From NCBI GenBank assembly GCA_964017195.1, contig OZ024889.1, positions 58,475,574 to 58,539,573 on the forward strand: a stretch of DNA of 64,000 bases, in the 5' to 3' direction. This DNA comes from Siderastrea radians (lineage: Eukaryota; Cnidaria; Anthozoa; Scleractinia; Rhizangiidae). Under the pieces are notes generated by a model that saw only the letters and a list, made by a program, of their open reading frames with translations, was not told the DNA's origin and did no database searches. A program made the translations under genes and the position numbers. Each line of letters opens with the position of its first letter. Position 1 is the first letter of the stretch. Shown in pieces: positions 1 to 11,400 of this stretch.

Positions 1-760
1 TACTCCTGAAATCCCGCAAATGTGCGACCGCAGTCTAGTAACTCTATTAGCTTCTATTGAAAATGCAACCCCATTATAGCCAATCCAGTCGTGAAAAATG
101 CAATTCCATCCAGCGGCACATCCCCATTAGCCAATTACTAGGAAGTACTCCCCCCACCCCACCCCGGAGCACCCAGTGCCTCGTTTCGGCAGAATCATGA
201 TCTGTTCGGCAGGGCAAAATCGCCTGAGATATTCGGATTTAAATGCAGTGAAAGCTAGAGATTTCTTTGGCGAAACATCACCTCAGACTTTCATAACAAA
301 GGAACTGGTTAATTTTTATTGTTTTCAGAGGGACTGATATGTCACTGATATGTCGTCTTGAGTGTAAAATATGGTCAGCTAGCATTTTCGAGCAGCCATT
401 ACCAGCTCGGAAGTTTCCTAAAATTTTCTGCGACCTTAAGTTACAGCTAAAAACGCCGAACAGAACAATCTGTATTAGCTTACACAAAATTACCTTTAAA
501 AAGCTCTGAAACGATCCAAGAACCAGAAAATGGCGTTTCAAGTATTTTGCTAAATTTTCTCGTTGGGTGCCCCTGGTATGCTAACTAATAAGAAAATCAA
601 TTTCTATGCAACTGGAACCTTTTATCTTGAGTAAGAGAGTGGAACATTCTGTATTCTTGTTATTCATAGTCTGACTATTCGATTTGCATGAGAACTATCC
701 ACTTTAAGGTCGTATCCGGATTTGTAACGTAACGTTATCCGGGTGTTTTTTATTTGTCCG
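1..760. other. No recognisable gene
   Basis: AT-rich sequence with only short chance ORFs on either strand. I see no conserved protein, tRNA or long repeat here. A short C-rich run lies near 150-165. Confidence 0.6.
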
Positions 761-763
761 CCG

Positions 764-895
764 GTGTCACAGCGGATTTGGGCCCCTCTCGGATTTGGAC
801 CCTCTGGTCCAGATCCACTAGCGGATTTGGACCCCCCTGTCCAAATCCGCTAGCGGATATAGACCTCCTCTCGCGGATTTGGACCCCCTGAAAAC
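764..895. repeat. Short tandem repeat of a GCGGATTTGGACC unit
   Basis: A unit close to GCGGATTTGGACCCCCT recurs at least four times, once in inverted orientation (TCCAAATCCGC), giving local hairpins. A related block in opposite orientation lies at 3160-3245, so the two blocks bracket the PLE-rich interval between them. They may be the ends of a larger repeat, but I cannot prove a unit from one locus. Confidence 0.6.
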
Positions 896-1767
896 AAGCG
901 TTCTATTGAGTAAGGTAATAAAATTCCTTGGCAAAATTGTTTTTGGAGCTGTTAAAGAGGCAAAATAAAAATATTTTCGCAGGTTTCGCTTTTGGTCTTT
1001 TGTACAACCCTCAGGATACTGATTATCTCGGAGATAATAAAAAACTTGGTTGTATAATTTGGTCTCAGCCATCTCGGTCGAACAGGTCTCAACAGAATGA
1101 TTATTACACTAACTCTTGCGAGGAGCACTTTAAATACTTTTAGAGTAAGCGAAGTTTACGTTTGTCAATACAAAAGTTTTCATTCTTTTGTTCTTTTGCA
1201 ATTGTTTAATTCTATTTATGAAACCACGCTAAGAAAAACAAAAGTATTTGAAATCGATCAGCTTGCCGCGGTAATTGGAGGGGCGGAGTAGCAAGCGTAC
1301 TTTTAAAATTAGCTTTTTTTCTCACCTTTTGTTAGAATAAACATTAACAACGGGAGTAAAAGAAAGAAAAAAGATTTTAAAATCGCACCGTCTGTAAGAA
1401 ATACCGCCGCGTGTGTTTCAGACACTTTCAGAAGTCTTGTGAATTTGTGGTAGCACTCCATTGACTAGGCCTTAAGGACCCTTAAGTATGACTCTGTTTT
1501 TTTTTCATTAAAATGAACAAGAGAAATCACTTTTCCTAGCGCGTGTACGTAAGCACGCTCTTTGAACAATTAACTGATCTAATTCTTTTCTTCAAAGACG
1601 CACTGCTGGAATTAGGGTTTTCCGATTTAGCGGAAGTTCCGCGGAAGTGGAACTTGCTGATTTCAAGAACAATGAATTTCTACAAGTGAAAAATCACTTA
1701 ACGACTTAAAATGAATAAATAGGTTAAATAAGAATAAAACGTTCTCTGGTTAAAAATTTGCTAAAAA
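896..1767. other. Non-coding stretch, nothing recognised
   Basis: AT-rich DNA with T-runs near 1500. Small ORFs at 928-1143 and 1097-1291 show no family resemblance and overlap in different frames, so they are treated as chance. Confidence 0.5.
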
Positions 1768-2763
1768 TCTATGAGCTTTCGACAACCGTTCTGTTGTCTT
1801 CAACGGATAGAATAAAGTGACTATGTAAAATGAACATTTAAAAAGTAAAGGAATAACAAATGCGAAAGATTGTAAAGTACGAATGCTAAAAGTGTGAAAG
1901 CTAATGTTTGTTTAAAAGAATGCGATACTGATTGGGAGCGGGCATGAGTAATTGATCGTTATTGTCAGCGTAATCAGTTTTTGCAGTGTGCCAAGACTCA
2001 AGGGTCTTGAGGTGGCGGTAATTGGCTTTATCGATGATTAACGCATTGTCAAAGTCAATCTGGTGGTTCTTGGACCAGGCGTGGTTTGCCACATTGGAGC
2101 CTTTGGTGTGCATTTTCACGTTTCTAGTGTGCTCTTTCTTTCTGATGTTAAATGACCTTCCGGTTTCGCCAATATAGCTCCACGAACATGTGCTGCAGGG
2201 AATTTTGTAGACAACATTAATTGCATTGGTCTTCTTTTTCCTGACGGAATTTAGGGGCTGGGAATTCTTGTTAGTTACGAGTATGTCATGACGACTGAGC
2301 AACCGTGTTAGTGGTTCTGTACAGAGTTAGTAAGGCCTTTGATGTACGGAAGGGTCGCGAATCCACGTGTATGCGGTAGGTCAACCCATTTGAAAAACAT
2401 TCCGACAAGTTCTTCAGGTGTGGGAACTGGTGGTGGAACTCTCTTTTTTCTTTCGATGTCGGCAATGAGGTTCAGAGGGTTACCCATTAGATTCCAATGC
2501 GGTGTAGACTCGTTTGATTTCTTTGTTTCTTCCCGTATCGGTGTTGGGTAAATAAATTTGTGGCTCGATGTATAAGTGTCGCAGCAGTACTGATTTTGTG
2601 ATTCTTGTCGTGATGGGAATGAAAATCCAGGTATCTGTCAGTGTGACGTTAATAATGAGTTTGCCGTTGTCTCGAGAAACTAGGGTGTCAAGGAACGATA
2701 TTTGACAATTGTTTTCGTTTTCGATGGTGAAAGAAATGTGAGGGTCGATCGAGTTTAATGTGT
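1760..2763 (-). mobile_element. Penelope-like element, 3' part (family A), decayed
   Basis: Read on the minus strand, this starts inside the reverse transcriptase just after the catalytic YVDD region (FHDTLNSIDPHISFTIENE) and continues through a linker to a GIY-YIG nuclease domain. The nuclease shows VVYKIPCSTCSWSYIGETG, then R and H residues typical of the PLE endonuclease (about 1901-2302). An in-frame stop lies between linker and nuclease near 2310 and there are frame breaks, so it is not functional. The 5' half of the RT is missing. Its 5' edge at 2763 abuts an inverted plus-strand RT fragment of the same family. A hammerhead-like hairpin follows the stop at 1768-1811. Confidence 0.85.
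1768..1811 (-). ncRNA. Hammerhead-like hairpin in the 3' region of PLE family A
   Basis: On the minus strand the order is UCUAU, CCG, UUGAAGA, a stem GACAAC/GUUGUC overlapping the end of that motif, then GAAA, GCU, C, AUAGA. UCUAU and AUAGA pair as a closing helix and AGCU is self-complementary, as expected for a minimal stem III. The first core base is U instead of C and stem II borrows core bases, so this copy looks decayed. It lies about 90 bases after the PLE stop, the same place as in the other PLE copies. Confidence 0.5.
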
Positions 2764-3120
2764 CATGGAAGGATGGTTGCGCTATGGGCAGCCCTGTCAG
2801 CCCAGTTGTAGCTAATTTATGCATGGAAGAAATTGAGGATTCAGCCATCAACTCAACCCCCATTCCCCCGAGATACAGTGGAACCTGGGGAAATTGGTTC
2901 GTTATATCCAGGGTTCGTTATATCGAGGTTCTTTTCCATACATTACACTATTACTGGGCCGAAAAATATCGTTCGTTATACCGAGGACTTCGTTATATAG
3001 AGGTTTATCAAATCAAGGTTCCACTGTACTGGAAACGCTATGTTGACGATAGTTTTTGTATCATCAAGAAGAACGCAGTATCATCCTTCCATGACACATT
3101 AAACTCCATCGACCCCAATT
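2764..3120 (+). mobile_element. Penelope-like RT fragment (family A), inverted
   Basis: Plus-strand reading gives GCAMGSPVSPVVANLCMEEI, the RT motif B region, and then WKRYVDDSFCIIKK, the catalytic YVDD region. It ends at FHDTLNSIDPN, which is the very segment where the adjoining minus-strand copy begins. The two fragments therefore form a head-to-head arrangement with a short shared inverted segment. A 151-bp DNA element interrupts it at 2876-3026. The fragment is far too short to be active. Confidence 0.85.
2876..3026. mobile_element. Pogo/Tigger-type MITE inserted in the PLE fragment
   Basis: The termini are inverted: CAGTGGAACCT at the left, and the same read in reverse complement at the right. 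Inside are repeated TTCGTTATAT motifs in both orientations. It is flanked by TA on both sides (2874-2875 and 3027-3028). TA target duplication with CAGTGGAACCT-type termini is characteristic of the pogo/Tigger branch of Tc1-mariner. Removing it together with one TA puts the RT fragment back in frame (PPRY followed by WKRYVDD), which independently confirms the boundaries. No transposase is encoded. Confidence 0.9.
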
Positions 3121-3159
3121 ATTTCGGTACTATATGCGAATAACAGCGTGGGTTTTTAC

Positions 3160-3245
3160 AATTACATAGGGGCTCAAATCCGCGAAGGGGATCCAAATTG
3201 GACCGGGGGGTTCCAAATCTGGGGGGTCCAAACCTGCTAAGCCCA
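3160..3245. repeat. Inverted counterpart of the 764-895 repeat
   Basis: GGGGTCC-AAA and CTCAAATCCGCG blocks match the reverse complement of the left repeat. It lies immediately upstream of the cGAS-like gene and could overlap its promoter. Confidence 0.5.
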
Positions 3246-3361
3246 CCAAAAAATAGCCAGGCCTCACACGAATCGGCCCCAAATGAGTGGTGCTGGGAAC
3301 GATACATTGTATTGGTGGGAAAAGAGCTGGCAAAAGTTATCAATACGGCTTCTTCGCCGAA

Positions 3362-5275
3362 ATGGGTAGTTTAGAGGATGAATTTAGAAGTCTCTCTGTT
3401 AATGAAACTGGAGAAGACGAGTCAACCACAGCAGAGCCAACCTACTGTAATAAGGCAAGCGGTTCGGTTTCGCCTCTGGACCTCTTTATACGAGATCTTG
3501 ATGCACGACAAGGGAAGTTAGCTTGTTGTCAAGAAGTCACCGACATCCAAACCAGTGTTGAAAATATTCTCAAAGCTCTACTTGTGGAAGTAGAGAAAGA
3601 GAACCCCTTCTACAAGACGACACTTATCAACACTGGCAGTTTTTACGAAGGAACGAAAGTCGGAAAGCCTGACGAGTTCGACTATTTTGTTCAACTAGAT
3701 AACTTCTCTGAACCCACGGACATTCGAGTTGAGGAGTTACCTTGTTCTACGGTGATGGTGATTCCCAGTAAATCGGGTTTCCAGAAATTTTTAGCTTTCA
3801 GGAAAGCGAAGTCGTATTGGTGCAATTTTGATTGGAAGAAAGAAGTGAAGGCGCCATTCGTTAACATATTAGACAGCAAAATAGCACAGGGTTTTGAGGC
3901 GTATGGCATGAAAGTTGCGTCAAACGGGTTGAGTAGGCACGGACCTGCATACAGTTTGACGCTTCAATGGGAAGGAGAACGTTACAAAGGATTGGAGATC
4001 ACTGTTGATTTGTCCTTGGCTGTGAAGATTAACTCTCATTCCTCGACCATGGATGTAGAATTTCAGTCTACAGCAGGAAAGGTGGTCAAGTCTTTGTTAG
4101 ACTCCTTACCATATTACTTTTCTGTTAGTGCATACAGAGAGAGATACCTTGCGGTTGAACCGCCATCAAAATTGTTCATAGAATTCGAGAATTCACTGAA
4201 TCACAGGATTTCAGTGTCCCACCCTTCTGATTGCTACTTACGCTGTTCCCAGTCCTGCCTTGAACAATCACTCTTCCGCCATTTTGGTCCTGACAGTGGT
4301 CCAAGTGTGTGCCTCAGAGTGCTCAAAGTGTTGCGTGATATGACGCTCCCATGTCGTAAATTTGATCGACGTAATTGCCAAGAATTTCCAAGTAAAGGCT
4401 TTGCATGCATTGACAACTGCGTTCATGAATTTAAAACTACCTGTACTCAATCTTTAGATGCAGGATCTTGGATGCGGGCAGCTGACATGTCTTCATTCCA
4501 CTTCATTGGTGACAGAGAAAGAAAAAGTAGTAAATGGATTTCTTCATATGTCCTCAAAACTCTAGTGTTATTTGAATGGAAGAACAACCCAGAGGGTAAA
4601 CAGTGGGCCGGCAGCAGTCTGAGTGAACGTCTTTTAACCATAATTAAAAATCTTGTTGACTGTTTAGTAACGTCTAAACGTACGTTTACAGGGTTGAGAA
4701 GTTTCTTCTACAAAGATTACCACATACTACCATTTAGTGACGAAGATGGCATTACAGAGGCTACAAACAGAATGAAAATCATTCTCAAATGTCTGTTGTC
4801 TATAAGAAGTGCTACAAACTACAGTTTTGAAGGTTTTCTTCAAAATGTTAAAAGCGAGGTGATGTTGTCTTGTTGGAAAAACAAATTGACTAGATTCTTG
4901 CACATTGCAGTAAGATGCATTTTTGGTGACGAGCTGAAAACAGTGGTAGCAGGTTCATTTGAACCATCTGTATTCAGTGACATCTATATTCAAGCTCTAC
5001 TTGACAAAATTGCTCCAGAAGAGGAGTTAATTCTCACAACTGTACCTGAAGACATGAAAGAAGCAGAGTCAGCTAGAGTGAAGCAGGCAAGAGAACTTTT
5101 TAAAGAAATTGCTTGCAGTAGAATGAAAGGACTGGATGACTTACCTGACTACAACCTTTGGTCCCAGGATCCTACCTGTAAATCTGAGGAAGTTGCAAAC
5201 TTGTTGCAATTTCTCTGCAAGAACTTTAAAGAAGATCTTGAAAATTTGAAAAGTAAACTGAAGGATTTTAAGTAA
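3362..5275 (+). CDS. cGAS-like receptor / Mab-21 family nucleotidyltransferase
   Basis: A single-exon ORF of 637 residues from the ATG at 3362; an in-frame ATG at 3287 would add 25 residues. I prefer 3362 because the added segment abuts repeat DNA and has no family resemblance. Numbering from 3287, the nucleotidyltransferase core has GS at 117-118 (INTGSFYEGTKV), the metal-binding E130-x-D132 (KPDEFDYF) and the third acidic residue D241 (GLEITVDLSL). A helical Mab-21 C-terminal domain follows, with VLRDM and WISSYVLKTLVLFEW. Family members sense nucleic acid or other ligands and make a cyclic dinucleotide that activates STING. All three metal ligands are present, so catalysis is plausible. 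The zinc-ribbon of vertebrate cGAS is not evident, as in other cGAS-like receptors. The ligand cannot be told from sequence. The stop is followed directly by a foldback repeat. Confidence 0.92.
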   Translation: MGSLEDEFRSLSVNETGEDESTTAEPTYCNKASGSVSPLDLFIRDLDARQGKLACCQEVTDIQTSVENILKALLVEVEKENPFYKTTLINTGSFYEGTKVGKPDEFDYFVQLDNFSEPTDIRVEELPCSTVMVIPSKSGFQKFLAFRKAKSYWCNFDWKKEVKAPFVNILDSKIAQGFEAYGMKVASNGLSRHGPAYSLTLQWEGERYKGLEITVDLSLAVKINSHSSTMDVEFQSTAGKVVKSLLDSLPYYFSVSAYRERYLAVEPPSKLFIEFENSLNHRISVSHPSDCYLRCSQSCLEQSLFRHFGPDSGPSVCLRVLKVLRDMTLPCRKFDRRNCQEFPSKGFACIDNCVHEFKTTCTQSLDAGSWMRAADMSSFHFIGDRERKSSKWISSYVLKTLVLFEWKNNPEGKQWAGSSLSERLLTIIKNLVDCLVTSKRTFTGLRSFFYKDYHILPFSDEDGITEATNRMKIILKCLLSIRSATNYSFEGFLQNVKSEVMLSCWKNKLTRFLHIAVRCIFGDELKTVVAGSFEPSVFSDIYIQALLDKIAPEEELILTTVPEDMKEAESARVKQARELFKEIACSRMKGLDDLPDYNLWSQDPTCKSEEVANLLQFLCKNFKEDLENLKSKLKDFK

Positions 5276-5381
5276 AAACAATTATTGATGTGCTGGAGGC
5301 ATTATTAAAGGCCTTTGTTTATGCACTTGGTTTGGTTACAGTCCACGTACATTTTAAGTACTCAAGTGAAAAAATTATCCC

Positions 5382-5460
5382 CACAGTGGTGTACGCAATT
5401 AAAGAAATTGTGATTAAGCCTGAAATAATCGCAATTTCTTTAATTGCGTACATCACTGTG
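5382..5460. repeat. Hairpin-forming inverted repeat just after the cGAS-like gene
   Basis: Two arms of about 35 bases (containing TACGCAATTAAAGAAATTG and its complement) are separated by a loop of about nine bases. It begins about 105 bases after the stop codon. A small ORF across it is a by-product. It may be a MITE or a stable 3'UTR structure. Confidence 0.8.
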
Positions 5461-5502
5461 AGGATCATTTTCTTAATTTAATTTCATTTCCACAGTTCAC
5501 AT

Positions 5503-5606
5503 TCCCTGCTAGCAGAGGCCCCTCTTCCTTTGTATTCGCTTGGCTGATGGGTGCTGCCTGTCAGCTTTGTGAATACAAAGGAAAAGGGGCCTCTGCTAAC
5601 AGGGAT
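5503..5606. mobile_element. Short foldback element with 10-bp target duplication
   Basis: The arms of about 40 bases are near-perfect inverted copies (AGCAGAGGCCCCT and AGGGGCCTCTGCT). The direct repeat CAGTTCACAT flanks it at 5493-5502 and 5607-5616. A 9-10 bp duplication suits a Mutator-like or foldback mechanism. No coding capacity. Confidence 0.85.
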
Positions 5607-5616
5607 CAGTTCACAT

Positions 5617-8434
5617 ATATGATTTATCATTCAATGTCATCTCATTGCAAGTACTGTTACATACAATCTGCCTTGCCTCAGTGTCACCTCTGCATTCAAA
5701 ATAATTAATGGCTGTGAGAGAAGACACTCAGGCAAACAGCACAGCAGCTTGTGTGTCTCCCAATATTGGCAATTGAAATTATTTCAAAATGGAGACAAGC
5801 TATCTATTGGTTGATTTTATGTCAAGGTATTTGCTGCTTGACAGGGTCTTCTCTCGCCACCATTTTGAATACCAAGATGATCTTAGGGATGAGGTTGTGC
5901 TATCGCAAACAAAACAAAAATGTGTTCATACATCAATACATTGCACAACAACTTCTGTCTGCTCAAGGTGGATTTTTATTCATGCGCAAACTGATGGCCA
6001 TTGGTATCAAAAACATTTTGTTTGGAGATCATATCTGACAGCAGTGCAGTTGGGATTTCTTTGGACACAGGCAAATTTTGGTCCCCACATCTCATGACCA
6101 ACCACTATGTACAGCTCCAAACGTGATCGAAATCTAAACCCCATTGCTGAAAACCACACCCCTTAGTAATGCTCTTACCCATTACGTTACTTCGGGTGTT
6201 ACCAATGCAAACCAGCCTAATGTTTGAACCATTTATTCTAAACACAAAATTGTCAATCTGTCATTTATTGGCATATTAAAGTCAATGATTCAGACATGAC
6301 TAATAAAACATTGATTTTTGTGTTCAAAATGTATTCCATGCTTCTGGGAAACCTGCCACCTACCCCTCCCATAACCCAACATTTTGCTCTAAGTGATAAG
6401 TAAAAAATGTTGGGTTATGGGAGGGGTAGGTGGGGGTTTCCCAAAAATGTGGAATGATCCAAAATCTACAACATTGTTGTGTGTAGCAGCTACCTGCATA
6501 AAATTTAATGTTGGGTATAACTGCTAACTTCTGGCATTAAAAAAATATGATTTTTACTGGGCTGAGAGTGATGTGAGCTGTGAGAAAAGCTGTCCAGTGT
6601 TGAAAAGTTTTATGCAGCTGGCTACAAATAATATTATAGGCTAGTCTTTGTGTCTCATACCAACATGTAAACTGTACAATCCCATAATGTATTTATTTAC
6701 AAGCTGAGAAACCCATATATTTTTATAGAATGTCCTAGCAAACCCTTGGATATATTAAGAATAATGTTTTCTATTTGTATTAGCACAATTCTAATAACCC
6801 AAAATGAGCCTTTTTCCTTTAAATAAACAGACTATCGCATGGCTAAGATCAGGCTTTTTTGTGTTTATTTTATTTTTTCGAGCATCAAAAATTAATAAAC
6901 ATCTCCTATGTAGCCATTCCAAATATGTGCATGCCAACAGACATTATTTCAAAATGACCACCTGACATGTAGACTTTATTGTGTGAAAAAGGATCACAAA
7001 CTTTGCTATCCTCAAAAGCTTGGGTAGTTCGATTTCGATGGGAAAGTGACCCTTGCTTCCCCTAACCATTATTGATGAAAATTAGTGTCTTGGCTTCGCC
7101 TGTAAAAAAAAATCAGTGATGCCACGTTAAAAAAGCTTGATGAAAAAGTCCCCCCCCCCCTTCCCCTACCATTTTGCAAGAAAATAAGTTACTGCATATT
7201 TTCTTACCAAACTGAAAAATTACGGTTCTCTAATGTGATAGCTGGCTAGGGACAAATCCCAAAGCTTACAACTATCAAAATTAAGAGACACTGATCATGA
7301 AAATGAGCATTATTTCAGCATAGCTCAATACAGAAATTATGCTAAAAAAGAACTTATTTCAAGTGTTTTGTGATTCCTGCAAATTTTCCAAGCCTGTGCT
7401 CCTAAAGCAGTCCGCAGTGGAGATTAAGGTGTGTGCAATTATTTGAATAAACTTTGTTCTCAGGCTTTTAAAATTTGGAAAAGTCAATCACTTTCAGTTG
7501 CACTTTAGTGTGGCTATGTTGCCATTATGTTTTGTCATCAGACTTTTGACTTTACTGGTCTATCATGAAACTTTTGGTTACGAAGTTCGAGTGAAACAAT
7601 GCTACCTTTTGTTAAGGTACCCATTCGACATGTCTGTACGGCAAATTTATTTGTGTTGAACACATAGGTGTTGGTAGGAAAATTTGGTGTGAAACATTCG
7701 ATGGCAAAACATGCCATGTTTGATACCAGCTTGGATCTTTGTTTCTTTCATTTTTTTTTCCTGAAGTGGCCACCCTTACATTCAATTAGAGAGGGGCATT
7801 TAATTTATCATTTATAGCAGATAAGAGGGAGGAAGCCCTACCCTTCACCACGTTTGGTCAAAGTAGGACACATTTTCACTTAACCCCCCCCCCCTCCCAA
7901 CTTTAAGTCTGGGACATGTGTACCTTATGCAAAGGTCTACAACTGAACTGCAAACTACCCTTTTAGTGAGGTGGGGGGGGGGGGGGAGGGGAAGAGACAG
8001 GGCATCCATTGGAGAACAAAAGTTTATTAGATCATTAATGGCAACCCCCCAAAATATCATTTTCTGCAAGTTAAGACATAATTTAAGTTTACTCTGTGTA
8101 TAGAAAGAAAACACGTATTTTGATGTGCTTAAACTGAACTGTCTTTCTTCTGAAAGATGATTGTGTAAACCGTCTTTCTTAAAAGGAAGAAAGAAAATCC
8201 TCCAGAGAAACAGTTAAAATTGTTCTTGGTAAAATCACTCCATGGGATTATTGATCTGTGCAGCATAAAAATAGATAATAATGATAGCAAGAGGAAGAAA
8301 AAAACGTTTTCAACCATCCAGTATAAAAATGCAACCTGTTCACATAATTTGATTAAGTACTATCTAATGAGAAAAACATAACAAAAATAATGAATGACAA
8401 TCTCTATTATTTATAAATAATAAAATGTTCTTTC
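5617..8434. other. Intergenic, with one foldback; no gene seen
   Basis: AT-rich, with homopolymer runs (C near 7150, C/T near 7885, G near 7974-7988). The ORFs at 5751-6097 overlap in different frames and resemble nothing known. The only structured segment is the foldback at 6331-6455. The right end is presumably the RGP1 3' untranslated region. Confidence 0.5.
6331..6455. repeat. Foldback repeat
   Basis: CCACCTACCCCTCCCATAAC and its inverted copy flank a loop of roughly 25 bases. The weaker outer pairing ATTCCA/TGGAAT extends the arms. No flanking duplication was identified. Confidence 0.8.
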
Positions 8435-11400
8435 TTAGAAGACAATTGCATTACTAGTCCTGTTTGTTGAAATAGACGAAACATTCAGTGGGTTTGTCGG
8501 CAGAATTTTGATTGGTAGGTCCCATGTCATGGTTTCTACCTCCACATCAGATGGCCCCTGCCATGTGGCAATGTCAGTGTGGGGACTCGTCAGTTGAACA
8601 GGACTTGCCCCTGCTGGTAATGGTGATGAAGCCAGTATAAATTCAAAGTGAAGTCTCCATTTTAAGCACACTATGGAAAACAGAAATACACTGTTAAATA
8701 AAAACTACTGCTAAAAAGGAAGGACATTTCAATTGATCATCAGCCATTTTCAAGTACAAGTCCTTGAGTAAAAATTAGCATATATAATAAATTATATACA
8801 ATCACAAAAGATGGGAATTTAAATAGCACATGACAGTGTATATTTAAAAAATGCTAATTTTTGACTCATGACTCAAACTTGAAAATGACTGGTCAATCAG
8901 TCAAAACGTCATTCATTTTTAGTGGTAGTTTTTATTACTAAATGTATTTGAAAGCATTTACTTATTTGAGTGTTAAATAAATTTGTTATAATCACTCTAT
9001 CTAAAAGGGGTCACCTCATTGGAATTGTGGTGTTGTAGTGTTTCTCTATGACCCATTAACCTGTCCTGGCTGGGGTTATAAAAAACAAGTGGATTTATCT
9101 CTATAGAAACTGCAGTGCTGCATCAATGGGGGAATGAAACATATCAATTTGTTATCAACAGAGTTGGCATAGGTAACAGTTTCATCCAGCACATGAGAGT
9201 TTGCAGTCTTTCCCTACATCATGTTGTAATCATTGAACCAAAAATTATCTTTGACCATACATGTATGGCATTCTTACAATGAAATCCAAGACACAGAGGA
9301 ATTTTGAGGAAGCAAACACCACAGAACTGAGGAAGTAAATTGCTGCCATTCTCAGAGTAAAACAAAGTGGTCCACAAACAGTCAAGGCAGCCCAAGCTGC
9401 AGAAGCTAGAAGACGTGAACAATGGCCAGGAACAACTACTGATCATGTGATGAGCAGTAAAGGAGGAGCTCTATGCTCCCCCAGGGCAATGATGGTGAGG
9501 AGAAGGAGGAGGAGTGAGGAGAATTGATTTTTTTAAGCTTACATTTGATTAAGGGGTAAATGGCATTTCAAAATGTCTTACCTAAATCAGAAACAAACTC
9601 TGGGCAGGCAGTGAAAGGTATTGGCAAAACCAGATGAGTCTTCTTGGTATGTAAACAGTTTTCATGGACAGAAGTGAATGATGAGTATGTCACCTCGGAT
9701 GACTGCTTCGAAGGGTTACGATAATCCTCAGGAATGTGTTCTTCACTTTGCAGAACAACTGAGAACTGAAAACACACAAGGCTGTCATTAAAAAGGAAAA
9801 AAAACTGTCAAAAGATCGAAATTAGCAATTGATTAGCAAAACTAATTTTATAAAGATAGGCCAGTGTAACAGTGCAGTGACTAAAAAGAGAAAATTAATG
9901 AGACCATTCAAAGTGACTTACACACAGATAATTACATGTATGGTGATCTACAGTAAAGAAGCCCAAGCCTGCTTGATTATCTCAAAATCAGTATTTCTTG
10001 CATAATTGCGCACCCAACAGGGTTTTCGGTAACATTTTAAAGTATCGGATTCATAGGTGAAACAGATGGACGTGGGTGCCTTAGGTGCAAACATGAGTGC
10101 CGAAGGCACAAACTTCTAGGGAGGGCCGGGGGCATGTCCCTGGGAAAGTTTTGAAATTAGACTCTCTGGACGGAAAGTGGTTAACCGGGAAGGTCTTTTA
10201 AGGCATCAAAATGCTTCCAAAAAAATTAAATTTAATGATTTCCTTATAAAATTATGTCAGGAAATATTATTCATTTCAAATTGTATGAGTTAGATAAGTG
10301 AGCAAAATCAGGCTCAACTCTATCTCTGATAAACAAATACAAAATCATCCAATTTATTTATAGTTCAGAATATAATTATTTTATTTGAAAGTACCAGTCC
10401 TTACAAGTCAAATGACCAGACACTACATCGAGCCTCTGGTCAAAGGAAACCCTGACTCAATCATATTGGATTAGGTGTGACTGATGGAAAATAATAATTA
10501 TCTCAGTTAAGGATAGCTCTAACAATAAGTGAAACTGCAGGCTTAATTGAAGGAGCACATAGAAAAAAGCCCTGCAATGTACCTTTAAATTAACTGACTT
10601 TTTACTTTACTTGCTGATTGAGTTTGGTGATTTCATTTTTGTTCACTATTCATGTAAACTATATTTTAACAATAATTATTGAATGGAAGTTGTAAATATC
10701 CACCACCATTCACAAAGACAAAGAAGAGAAAAGTTGTTTTTAATTAAAAGTTCATTGTTATAAAAAATTATACCACACTTGTAAGTAAATAGCCATAAAT
10801 ACTTACTTATTTTCTGTCACAGCGTCAATTAATACTTTACACAATACTAATTTTAGAATTAGCCATTTTGTTTTGCTCAGATGAGAATACCAAAGGATAT
10901 CCAAAGATGAAGTAACCAATCAGAGCATGCATAAAGAACTATTCACTTGCATGGTACATAATATCCAAAATTATTAGCTCTTGTCTTTATAACAACCAAA
11001 TGTGGGTGGAAAATCATCCTCGGAGACCCAGGGGCAGCTAGTCGGGACGACGGGATTTTCGGGAGAGCCCCTGGGCACTTACTCTTACCGAACGAGTTCC
11101 AGAAGCGTTTGAAATCCCGCCTTCTGATTGGCCAGAAAAATTTTTTCTGGCCAATCAGCGAAGAGGAACAGCCGGGCGACTCTCATGTCTTCTTACACGA
11201 GGTTGTTTTCCTCATCGAACGCCGTAGTAGCGTGGCCCGTCAACGGGAACATTTTTGAGGAGAGCTTCAGAAAAAATAAATAAACGAAGTCGGGGAAATC
11301 GCAAACTATAACGTGGCCGTAAGAAAACAAACACTCACCGGAATTTTTCACGGCGGACTTATCGAAGGTATCGTAAATTATTAGAGCTAGCGACTTCCCC

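Noticed and set aside
5290..5481. 63-residue hydrophobic ORF after the cGAS-like gene
   Set aside because: Its second half is the two arms of a palindrome, so the open frame is a by-product of repeat DNA.
5751..6097. Two overlapping ORFs of about 100 residues
   Set aside because: Different frames over the same DNA, no domain, no start context or splice support.
7918..8114. Overlapping ORFs with poly-G/poly-C
   Set aside because: They cross homopolymer runs and match each other only as antisense.
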